Of a stretch of DNA of 64,000 nucleotides, positions 46,915-58,231 are shown one piece after another. How positions within the stretch are numbered: the first letter of the stretch is position 1; the number at the start of each line of letters is the position of its first letter. The notes below the pieces were generated by a model. It was not told the DNA's origin. It did not search any database and saw nothing but the letters and a program-made list of their open reading frames with translations. The stretch is from Warburgia ugandensis (taxonomy: Eukaryota; Streptophyta; Magnoliopsida; Canellales; Canellaceae), in contig CP141136.1 of NCBI GenBank assembly GCA_035236585.1, positions 33,130,949 through 33,194,948 of the forward strand, read 5' to 3'. The position numbers and the translations under genes are program-made.

Positions 46915-49390
46915 TGGTGTAGCTTTGATATTACTCGCAAGCACACAAATCAAAGTAGTAATTTACACACAAGTGAGATTGATCTCAGCAGGAATCTCAT
47001 AGATTTTTTAATTGATTGATCTCATTTAAGTTTCTTATCTTAGCCAAAGAGAGATGGTTTTGATTAAATTAGAAAGGTACACAACATAAAATTAGAAACA
47101 TGTATAAATTAGAAACTACAACTAAAGGGAACTTTCTAAAAATAAAGATATTCAATGAAATTAGAAACCTTCCTAACTAACATGCATTCAATAAAATAAA
47201 CTAATGTAAACCCAGAATGGATGAATCTAGAAAACTTAAATTAAGGAAACTTGCTAAAAATTAAACTTTTGCTAAATTAATAGTTTCCTAAAACTAAAAT
47301 TAGAAATTTACTAAAAAATAAAATTTTCTAAAACTAAAACTTTCTAAAATAAGCAAGACGTAAAAAACTAACTAAAAAATACTAAACTAAGATCAAACAA
47401 TAAACTAAGAAAAACTTAAGGGCAAGTTACACAAGTACCATGCACATGACCCATGGAGTTGTGAGCGTAGTTCATGAGTTAGAAAATGGCTAAAATTTAT
47501 GAATTAAAAGCATGCCAACATGAGATCTAATCAAAGAACTAACTAAACAATCTAAAAAGCTGAATGGGTTTCTAAGGAATGAATCAAATAAGGTGTATTG
47601 ACTGCTGTGAATTATGCATGAATATTGAATGGAAAAATTCCAAAAATTAATTGTGAAAGAAACTCAAGTCTAACAAGGCATGGAAAGCAACTTAACAAGA
47701 ACTTTTTATGCATGATAACACTCAAGAATTGAATTAATTTACTACTGGAATCAAGTATGAACAATAATCTTCAAACAACTTTATTGATTGAATGGAAAAA
47801 TGCATCAAGTTGAGTGTGCATGAACATGTATACAAAATCTGAAAATTGTGTACTCTTCCTATGGCTAAAACTTGATTCAAACTAAAGAATCAAGACACTC
47901 CAATGAAATTAAACTAAACTTACACAATAGATAAGTGAAACCTAAAAGAGAATCAAGAGAAAAGAACTCTTGAATGATGGGAACTAGTCAAGGAAAAAGA
48001 CGCCTAAGACTACTTCCCAAAAATCAAGGAACAAAAGTAAGAGATTCAAGTTGTTATTCTCTTAGCTGTCACTACTAGAGAATATGTAACTTTGATCTTG
48101 AAAGATTAAGCAAGAAAACTATAGAGATGTGGAAGCAAAGTTTCAAGGGAAAAAATAGAGAAGATCTGTGTTTGAAATTGAAGAACAAAACAAGAGCAAA
48201 CTAAGCAATGAAAGTAATGACTGAAAGCAATATATAACTTGGAATTGAAATGCAAAATCAAAGGAAAATACTTGAGGAATCCAAGAGAAAACAGCACAAG
48301 AGAAAACCAAAGCTCCAAGGATCACCAAGATAGATTACTTCTTTCAAGAAATTGGAGCAAACTCCCTACTTTCATTTCATGTGGAATCTGTAGGGATTAC
48401 ATAGAGTTTTTTATTTTCACTTTGGTGAGATCTCATTCTAGGAAGAAAAGAGATATTTAGAATTATAACTTAGGAAAGAAATTTAGGTGGAGATTAGGGA
48501 TATAGGATTGGCAAGTGAGGTGAGGTAGCATGAAGGAATTAGAAGGGTGGAGGCATCACCTTTGTAGGAAGGTGGCATGGAACTCCTCGCCTTCTATGTT
48601 GTATGGTGGAATTAGGAAAGAAGGAGAAAATAATAGGAAATATGGTAAAAGAATATATGAATTTGAATTGTTTTGAGTGTGAAATATAATTAGAAGTTTC
48701 ACTTAAGAAGTCAACTTAGGTGACAACCAAGCAAGGGAGAGGCATCACTTTTTAGGAGGTGCCTCCCTCCTTAAGTAAAAATCATGGTACACCTAGTTGG
48801 GGTGGGGGGAAAGAATGGGACATGGATTTGGATAGTGGGATTTCTCATCCACTTATGCTTGCTATCTTATCCTATTGATGAATCTCCCAAATTCCTTCTA
48901 ATTATCCCTTAAAAATCACCATTATAGTATAGGAGAGTTGCTTGAATTGATCCTCCAATCATGTGACTCCAAGTGGAAGGCTCTATGTGGCTTGATAACT
49001 TACTTTGATGGCTTTTTGCTTGATGACTTGAGTGGCTTAGTTCCTTGGCTTCAAAGCATGAATGGCTTGGCTTGCTTAAGTTTCCTTGTTAGATTAGGAA
49101 ACCTTATACATAACTCCAATTCTCATGCAAAGGTGTTGAAATTGCATAGCATTTTGCATGGCCCCAATTTAATCACCTTTTATGCTTCCAGTTGATTCCT
49201 TAAACTTCATTTGCTTATCTTACGATGATCTTGAACTTTGATTTAGCTTTGAAAAGTTGAAATTTATGTCTTTGGCCTTCTTCTAATCTTCTTCTTCAAA
49301 TCTTATCTTACTTTATCTTGGTCATTGGATCATCTTCTCAATACCAAAAAAAGAGTAAAAACCCTCATTAAGTTTTAGAAGATTATGATT
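46915..49390 (-). mobile_element. LTR-like remnant related to the 58-64 kb element
   Basis: The left part (CTCGCAAGCACACAAAT, then runs of TTTCTAAAA and AACTAAAATTAGAAA) and the body (ATGCACATGACCCATGGAGT, CTATTGATTGAATGG, AGGGTGGAGGCATCACC) follow the order of the LTRs at 58232 and 62410 in diverged form. It appears to be a solo or truncated LTR with no internal region next to it. Limits are approximate. The frames within are low-complexity artefacts. Confidence 0.45.
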
Positions 49391-49614
49391 ATTCACAAAC
49401 GTACTCTAAATTAACTTTTGAAACTGTAAAATATCAAACTTTTGCATTATTAGGTCAGAAATACATGTGTTATGAATTTCCAAAAAAACTCTAGAATAAT
49501 GCCTATAATTTATAACATATGGACAACTAATTGAGTACTTTTTATACTGAATTGAACATTTATCAAGTGACTCCTCTTTTAAAAACTCTGGGTACATCAT
49601 AGGCAAAATCACAC

Positions 49615-49618
<4 letters not shown>

Positions 49619-49645
<27 letters not shown>

Positions 49646-49646
49646 G
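49619..49646. repeat. (AT)n microsatellite
   Basis: About 14 AT units. There is no gene between 49390 and 49730. Confidence 0.95.
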
Positions 49647-49729
49647 TCATGACCTATGTTTAAGCCCACATAAACATGCTCATTAAATCAATCCCAAGGA
49701 TAAATGTCTATCACAACCGTGTCACAAGA

Positions 49730-52700
49730 TGTAACATCCCAAAATTTTATTAGAACATATTTAACTGTCCTTGTTAAGAATGTGAATATAAGAAACTATA
49801 TGGTAAATTATAAGCTAAAATAGGTGTTAAAGATTGCCAAAGAGACACAACTTTTGCTTTATAGCTAAGTAGAAGGTGAGACAAATATTAAAGTACAAAA
49901 TTTTGAAGTATTATGGGTTAGATAACCTTAGGCTAACATGGGATAAATCAACCTAGGGACACGTAACCAAGAGAGAGAAGGGATGAGGCACCTACTTTTA
50001 AGGAGACTAGGGATAACCAAAATGTGGTGGATAGGAGGAGTCTTAGAAAGGGTCACTAGGGGAACAATCAACCTACAAGGGAGTTTGGATAGGAACAAAA
50101 GGAGATCAATTCCTAACTAAAGTATGATAACCAATTATGACAAAATTGTAAAGGAACATCTCAGTCTAGATGGGAGGAGAAAATAAAAACCAAAACAGGC
50201 TGTAAGAGAGGAGACATCTAAAGGAAAGAAAATGGTAAGACTAGTGAAGCTGCTTATCAATGGTTAAAAACCATGAGGAAAAGTAGATGGAAAAGGAAGA
50301 AGAAGGAGAAAGTAAAGAGGAGAAATTAGGCAGGGGGATGGATAAACCTCTAGACTAGGAATTTTAAGTTGTTTTCAAGCAAAAACTATGAATGTTTAAA
50401 AAAGATCATGTACTATTTTCATGCAAGTTTGATTTTTTTTACTTTCTCTTATGATGAAAATGATGTTAGGGTAGGGATATGATAGTGATTTTTCCATGGA
50501 TGATTATTTTTTAAGTGAGTTTCATATAAGTAAAATCTCCATAGCTTGTGGTTGGAAAAGCTTCATGATTATATCATAATTCCATGTACTGTGTTATACT
50601 ATCTACCTGTCTGAACTTTGTAAAAACTAAGCATGTTTTGGAATATGTATTAGATGTGTTTGTTGAGAAAATATGGGCAGTTATATAAAACAAAAATAGA
50701 GAACAAGTCATTGCTAAGTAAAATTTCTCCACCCTACTTAGTGGCTGAATGATTTGTATATTAAGATGTCTCTAGTTAGGATAATAAATAGTTGATTTTT
50801 GTCACTAAATTTTAACCATGAAATTATACATGCCAATAATATCACAATCAAAATTTGGTGATCTTTTGATAAGACTTGACGAAGGGACTAATCAAAGGAA
50901 AATCAATAAGATATTGATTATGGTTCTGTTTGACAGGCTAAAAATCCTATAGAATATCTCTCAAAAGTTTGGGTATCAAACCTTAGATTTTTAAAGTGAC
51001 ACTTTAAGAATAATTTTTTAACATGATAGTCATGTCTCACTTACAATTTGGTGAAATTTAGTTAAGAATTGATATAGGAAAAGGGTCATTATATAGGGAA
51101 GGGTAATAAATGCAAGACATTATTTCCTATTGAGAGTCATTTGTAAAGATTTATGATCTTGGTATAATCCAATATCTAGGGTTAAAAATTATATGGCTAC
51201 AAAGCTTATTTGATAGAATATGACATGGAGGAAAACAATTTGAAAAATAAGGTGTCCAAGTCATCTAATTAAAAGACAAGAAATTAGACATTGTTATAGT
51301 TACAGAGTACTCGGTGGATAGTAGTTGTTAAATTTAGAAGCAATTTGATTATTCTACTTAATAAACCTTATGGATTGAAAAATTAACCAACTTCATCAAA
51401 TAAACAGCCTAGTAAGATAGAGTAACTAAATATGTGATTAGTCTAATAGGACTTATCATACACATGATACTAATTGTAAACTATCTTGGACTTACATGTG
51501 TTGTATGGAGTTCAAAAGTTTGAAATTTTCATAAAACCTTATGATGAAGATGAATTAGATCCAACCCACTTTTTGTAAGCCTTTGGAAGGTTGTAAAACT
51601 CTCATAATCAATTTGATTTTTGTTATGGCAGTGAGTAAGAATTTTGAATATTTGTGTTGGATTTGGATTTTTAGCGAAAGGTCACTATGCATTAAGCAAT
51701 GATGCATATGATATGATTATTAGAAGTTAATTGATTCATGAACTCTTTTGACGTTGGATACCATCCATAATGTACTTATATTCTAAGGGCATCACTAATA
51801 AGCTAATGATATTGGATACTTCTGTCAGCTTGATTTTTCCTATGTTATGTGATAGGACTATGTTTGAATGATCATGCTCATGTATATGATACTTATTTGT
51901 GGACCCTATATACATGAGATTTTGTGATATATACTCATGTGTTCATCTTATGCGGGTGAGATTTTGTGATATATACTCATGTGTTGACCTTTTGTGGGTT
52001 AGATATTTGATATGACACTAAGGTATTGAGCTATTTAGCAACTAGAGTTAGGGGTGCGAGAGATGTTATACCCTTGGCCTAGGCTAGGATGGTTCAAAAT
52101 GGCCCTTGACCTTTGAATAGGATATTTGCTTTGTTATGTCCCCTTGGGGGAAGTATATGTCATAGGTAGACTGCTTTCTATCAAATCCATCTCCCCATGA
52201 GAGCGATGTAGTCCATTGTGTATCTACAGAAGAGCATAGATGGGTGATATTTTCCACTATGTGCATAGCGACCACGTCTAAGCTCTAGACATGATATGCA
52301 TGTCGGTCATCCTTGAAGGTTTAGACAATTGCCTATGCAGCTTATGGCAAGATGTTGCCATTTTGATCTATATTTTGTCAGTTATTAGAATGTTCAAGCT
52401 TATCTAATGTTATTATTCACTTTTCAGGCATTATTTATGATTCATGAATCATATACTATTTTTGGAATTATTATTGTTGAAATATTTCCTTATAATATAT
52501 TGATCGTGAGACACCATTTAAAATGTTGAGGTTTTTAAACTTGGTTTTGGGATTTATTCATTGAGTACATGTACTCACCCCTACAACATTTTTTGAGTGA
52601 GGATTCTAGAGTTCTATATAGATTTGATGATACGTGAGTTGTAGGAGATTACATGGATTTGAGAAGTATGACGAAGCAACTCCATTGTTTATTTGATTAA

Positions 52701-53001
52701 TAGAACTTAGACATTGAATAATTATTCAAGTTTATTTGTTGAGGGACATGTAATAACAATTATTATGCATGAAACAATATGGGATTATCTATTGGTTTAT
52801 GGTTGTGATAGTAGATCCTAAGATGTGCTCTTATTATGTACTTTACTTTGAATGTATGTGGAGTTTTTCTAATAGAGACGCTCGGATTAATTATGTGATG
52901 CTTTATCCTTTCATAAATATTTTTAAAAAAAATTAAGGGTACATTGACCTTTTGAAAAGCTTGTTTTACAAAAATTTATTTCTAAAACCTAGGTCGTCAC
53001 A
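49730..53001 (+). mobile_element. Solo LTR of a chromovirus-like Ty3/gypsy element, whole-looking, 3.27 kb
   Basis: It begins TGTAACATCCCAAAATTT and ends AAAACCTAGGTCGTCACA, so the termini are TG...CA with a short inverted repeat (TGTRAC/GTYACA). Neither a primer-binding site after it nor a polypurine tract before it is present, which fits a solo LTR. The flanking five bases are CAAGA and TTAGA, not a clear target duplication. A short direct repeat, GTGATATATACTCATGTGTT, occurs twice at 51926-51985. No protein is encoded; the open frames are short. Confidence 0.65.
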
Positions 53002-53299
53002 TTAGAATACCTCAAATAATAATATAAAGTGTATCTCAGTCATGAATAATCATAATCACAAAAAATTTAATTGGTTCAAGTGAGACATCTCCACACTTTT
53101 TCTCTACTATAGAATGCTCATCCCAACAATCTACTCCTCTATCTTTGCCTTTCCTTGTTGATCTAGATTTATATTGTAGGCTGAGTTATCCAAGTAGATA
53201 AACTTGAATTGCCTAAAACACAAAAAACTAGGGCACCCAACATACATGCATTTATGGATGCATTAATAATACATCACCAAATATCATTCACATATAGAA

Positions 53300-53960
53300 A
53301 ACATAACTCATACTACTCAAAAGTAATATGATCAAAGGAAAAGTAACTCACCATTGGCCTATCTAACCGATAAATTTGATGCACTATAGTACATAGGAAA
53401 ATAATCCAACTAGCAAAAACACATGTAGTTGTAAGAAAGGTAGGTTTTCCATTTTCTCCATTCTTCATTAGCTCCTTACAAAGTACAGATCTTCTTATCA
53501 TCAGGTACGTCAAAGGTAGACTACAATGTTGAAACATGCATGTTACTCTATTTGAAAATAACAAAATATTGTATGTACTATATTATATAATATGTAATAC
53601 GTAGCATTTACATACCTTTACCATCTCCCTTATTAAATCTTTGATTGTTTGTGACACATGTCTCCAAACAACAATTGTAATAGGCAGCATGCTTCTTATA
53701 GTACAGCAAATGTAACTAATATAGGATGTTTTATCTCTTGCCCTTATTGTTGTATTTGACATCATCTTTTTATTCCCTTTGACGTTCTCTTAATAATATT
53801 TTCCATTTTTGTTCACCCTCTGGCCTTTCTCTTATAAAGAATGCTTGATTGGACTATTCTTCATGTTCTTGATATTCTTCACATTCCATATTTCTTGAAC
53901 TAGGCACACATTTCATTTAAAACAAATGCATTGGGCACATTTCTTTAGAAATGAAAATTC
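53300..53960 (-). pseudogene. CACTA TNP-type remnant, homologous to 15.4-16.0 kb
   Basis: The minus strand has CCTIRSMLPITIVVWRHV followed by QTIKDLI and EMVKV (53765-53583), the same block as at 15715-15800, and upstream basic sequence similar to 15830-15990. DNA similarity runs from about 53430 to 53930, including intron-like AT-rich sequence, so both derive from one CACTA family. The left side runs into sequence next to the solo LTR. It is broken. Confidence 0.6.
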
Positions 53961-54099
53961 TTTAATTATAGGGCATAAAACCATGATTGTGTGCATCATC
54001 TTGAGGATTGATCATAGAGTGAAACAAAAGATGCATCTTCCCCAATAGATAGACAACAATGCTATGACTATTCACATCTAGATACTCGTAGAAATGATA

Positions 54100-55510
54100 A
54101 TCAAACCTGAAGTATCTATCTCCCCTGAAAGAGTAGAGACTCTTCGTCTGGAGCATATAATGTCACATGTTTCTTCCTATAGTCAACTAGAGCTCCCTGC
54201 TCAGCCAACTAATCCATGCCTAATATATTGTCAAAGTCTATGATGTCCCCAAACAATCAGGTATGCACTAAGTCTCTTACCCGAGATAATCGTGGGTACG
54301 TCCTTAATAAACTCCTGAATCACAACTAGCTTACACACCGGTGTACTGACCTCTAGAAGAAAACCTAGTCTACTCATAGCCATGTCTAAACACGATTGCA
54401 AAACTACTGGATATGAGCTGGATGCGTGTGCCTAGTTGGTAAAGAGTAAAAATTCGCCCCAACTCATAGGTACCTAATCCTACTGCAGTGTCTAGTCATG
54501 CCACGATGGTTCTGCTCTCCTAACCCTGGGGATAGTCACGTGCAAAGTGGCATGGCTGACCACAAAAAAAGCACATGTTAGCTGTACCCCAACAAGCTTG
54601 ACTTGGATGGCATTGTTGACACCTCTAGAACACCCTAGACACCATCCCTGCCTCAAGCCTGACCAACTGCTAACTTGGTCGGCCACAGAGAAGTTCTCTG
54701 GAATGCAAACTTCTTCTTCCAAACACCTCCAACTACTTACTGGCTTAGGGCCACTAAATTTTCCCTTATCTCTACTGGAATCCCTCAGCTCTCTCTCGAG
54801 TATAGAGGGAAGCTCCATAGCCTTGTGTACTGAGGTGGGCTGTGATGTCAAAATCTACTTCTTTAAATAGGAGTTGCGCTCATGACCTAACTTATAGGCC
54901 ACCTTCTGTTCTGAAGTGTACACATCCGATACAAACTTGTGCAAGCACACAAACTCCACCTCATACTAAGCAATAGTTCTCGAGCCTTATACAAGACTCA
55001 AGAACTCTAGTCTCTTGTATGTGAATGGGGACGAACCGATCAGTGAAGACAACCTCGATGTCTTCCCGCAAAAAATGTCACCATCAAAGTAACTTTTCTA
55101 TGCAGTCGGCCACCACAAGGTTGCTCTCGCCTATCAGAACAAATGTAGCCACTGCAACATACTTATAATCAGGCACTACCATAGCTGCAAATATATTCTC
55201 AACATCAAATAACCATGAGTCATCTGCCTCTAGCCCATCCCTACAAGAGAACTTAGGACCAATCCTCGTAAATCTCTCTAGTTGGTTGTCCACTCTAGGA
55301 CACTCCTCCTCAAGATCCACTATCCAATCAGCATCAGCAACATCAACTGGGGCCCATAACCTTTGCTTTATTCTCTAGAGGAGAAGCTCTGCAACCTCAT
55401 CAGCCATGTCATTCTACGCTCTCCTACTGCCCTGAGCCCTATCAACTATTTGCCCATCCAAAGGAGAAGGGAGACGCACACTATGTCTCTAGGGAGGCAT
55501 TTAAAGCCAA
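54100..55510 (-). mobile_element. Ty3/gypsy gag-protease fossil, chromovirus-like
   Basis: On the minus strand the gag start (MPP) is near 55502; gag reads LERFTRIGPKFS, DSWLFDVENIFAAMVVPDY and TFVLIGESNLVVADCIEKLL (55320-55084), the retrotransposon gag core; a Cys-rich knuckle-like stretch follows at 54700-54550; then an aspartic-protease-like region with a D-I-L-G-M-D-W-L-type block at about 54215-54190. The order and sequence fit Del/Tekay-like chromoviruses. It is broken, with roughly five to ten breaks, and RT and integrase are missing. Confidence 0.75.
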
Positions 55511-55959
55511 GCAAAACTTCATGATATTCATCACTAAGATTCCTAACTAAGGCATCTTCCTAACTCTAGGACTTAGTTTTCCTTGATGTTGACACTTATG
55601 ATTATACAGTGATTCTAGTTGCAAGCAACATGGCATGTGCTCTAATACTAAAAAAATTAGCATCCTGGTTTTTTAGAAATATTATTTGAATTTATTTGAA
55701 ATGTAGCAAAAATTTTCTTATTTTCGAAGAGTTAATGGTGTTGATATTATGTAAGTATTTTTTTTCTAAAATACTCATTTTTAGGCTAGGTGTTATTTCA
55801 TGAAAGTCTCCACATATAACTAAAATAATAGTCTAACCTAAAAACATTAGAAGTACATGCCATAGGATCTGGAAGTCACATATAGAATCACATAACCACC
55901 AAATATAAACATAAAGCCCCTTTTAAGGTCTTATAGTTGTCCAAGTGCCAATATAAGTA

Positions 55960-55962
<3 letters not shown>

Positions 55963-56027
<65 letters not shown>
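55963..56027. repeat. (GT)n microsatellite
   Basis: About 32 GT units. The Cys-Val repeat frame over it is an artefact. Confidence 0.97.
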
Positions 56028-56029
<2 letters not shown>

Positions 56030-56830
56030 CCCAAAATAAAATCTTATACATGAAATCTATCATAAAGTCCACAAAGGGTATCTCCACCTTTCATCTAATC
56101 AAGAACTCATTGTCTTTGCCTTGTCCTTCTCCTTCACACTCAGTCTACCTTGTGTATCATGTAAAATTGTGGTTGTGGGGGGTGTGCATTTCAACTGCTT
56201 GTGAGGAAGAACACTAATATGAGCTATCCCAATGAAAATATAGTAATCATACGATAATATGCACATAGGTAACTAAGTACATATGTATGAGTTAAAGATG
56301 AGCACAACTTAGGATTTCCTTCACAATTACCCAAATGCTTAGTCATGAAATAAGGACAGATGTGAGAGATGTAAATCACACTAAAACAATATCAAATCTA
56401 AGTTTGAAATAAATCAATAAATCATTTATTCAATAAACCATTGGCAATCCATAATCAAGTGCACAATCCACCATCAAATTGAGTATAAAAACTCATGTCC
56501 ACCATAGTGGAAAATTGATCGATTAGAATAGGATGGTATATAGTCCTACCATTCAAGACTCATGTCTAGACTCTTGAGAGTGACTAGCATATCCAACATG
56601 CCCATAATCCATACACATACTCCTATGCTCATAAGGCCCGACTGTCACCCCGGGTGAGTACAATAGCCTCTATATTGACCATGGATTCCTCACCAAAACA
56701 CTAGAGGTACCTGGCTACCTCATAGTAGTTGCACATGAGAAGTTACTCATACTACCCTACTGTCTCCATCTCAGGGCTAGTATCTATATCATCTTAGAGG
56801 TTAGTGGCCAATTGCATCTCCTAGCATAGG

Positions 56831-56966
56831 TCTAAAGACTTACAGTTGTGCATAGTATGCTTGCCTAAAGTCTTGCAGATGCCCCAGATACGCTTGCCTC
56901 AAGGACTTAGTGCACACAATGGCTCACATGCCTCAAGGACTTACAGTACTCATAGAGCACCTGCCA
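56831..56966. repeat. Four tandem repeats of about 34 bp
   Basis: CTAAAGACTTACAGT, CTAAAGTCTTGCAGA, CTCAAGGACTTAGTG and CTCAAGGACTTACAGT each start a unit that ends in a CTTGC, CATGC or CTGCC phrase. It lies inside the proposed LTR. Confidence 0.7.
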
Positions 56967-57100
56967 TTGATAAAAATTGCATTCCCAGTACTTATAGCTA
57001 CTCATAAACTATTTACCTAAAATATCAATGAAAATCATATCCCTTGGGATTGTAGCTACTCAAAGAATGCTTGCTTAAAACATTGATGATCCAAAACATA

Positions 57101-58231
57101 GTATGATGAAAGAACGCAAGCAAATTCCATGTATGAAACCATCCATCTTCTTTGTTTATAAGGCTTGAATGTCCTTTTGAATCAATAGCCTAACATGCTA
57201 TAGTTTGTGGTTGGTTTATGTCATAATCCTAATCATAATTGAAGGTTGAATATTCCCTTAGACTGTAAACATATTCTATTCATAGAACCATGGTTAAGGC
57301 CTTAGTTTTAGTAGTGTAACCTTATTGAATAACTGTTTAAGTTATTGATCTCCAATATAAGGATATTTCACCATTCCTTATCTTTAAAGGACTTTAGGAT
57401 TCTTTTCTATTACATTCAATCTTCATTTCCTAGGTATAAGCTCTAATATATTAGGTCACTTTTACCTTGAACTTATCCATCTAGTTGGTGGTAAACACCC
57501 TCTAGAGTAGTGCCCTTTATGGCTAAGTAGTGTAGGTTTTCCTATAGTTCTAAGGTATAGAGCTGAAACTTAGATGCTAGTTCATTGTACTTGTTCCACC
57601 TATTGACCTTAGTGCATTATTTGTGCATTTTAAGAGATTTAAATCTCAAGTATTTGGGCTTACTCATGGCTGGAAACTATAGGGTCAATAGGCTATGTTA
57701 GTGTTAACAAGCCCTCTTACATAGAGGCATGTTTCTAATAAAGAGAGTTGTTTCAAAGTCCTATGGCCTTATCTTGCCAAATGAAGTTACCATAGGCTAT
57801 TCTAGGTCTAGAATAAATCCTCTAATCTTAAATTTAATGACAAGTGGAGTGCTTATGACTGGCCACTAAGTCTCATCAAGAGGAGAGAAGGTTTCCAATG
57901 CCCACTGTCACTCTTAGCATGTGTTGGGCTCACACTCAAGTTCTTCTTGCTAATGGCTGAAACATCACACGAAATTGATGGAGTTTCAAGTGGAAAGATA
58001 AACGCATACCTTATGATGGTTGGCATAGAGTTTAGCTGATGTATTGAAGTAGCTTGTATCCTCAGCAATTAGATAAATTTATAGCAGTCTTCCTGGATTT
58101 TCCACAGGAACTCTCTCTACACCTTCAACCATCTATTAACAATAGATTCTTGCATGAAACTTGGAAGAATTCATGTTTAATGATAGAATTAGCCCTTAAA
58201 CACATTCATGTCAAGTTTTTTTCTTAAGATT
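57101..58231. other. Stretch without a supported gene
   Basis: AT-rich, with no domain in any frame. It may be the outer part of the LTR to its left. Nothing else recognised. Confidence 0.4.

Larger units (their letters stand above)
55650..57100 (-). mobile_element. Probable LTR belonging to the gag-protease fossil
   Basis: Next to the gag start, the minus strand reads AAAAAACCAGGATGCTAA and then TTAGTATTAGAGCAC, which looks like an LTR end followed by a decayed initiator-Met primer site. That puts the 5' LTR at higher coordinates. It contains a (GT)n run and a 34-bp minisatellite. The outer end is not recognised; it could reach 58.2 kb. Confidence 0.45.
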
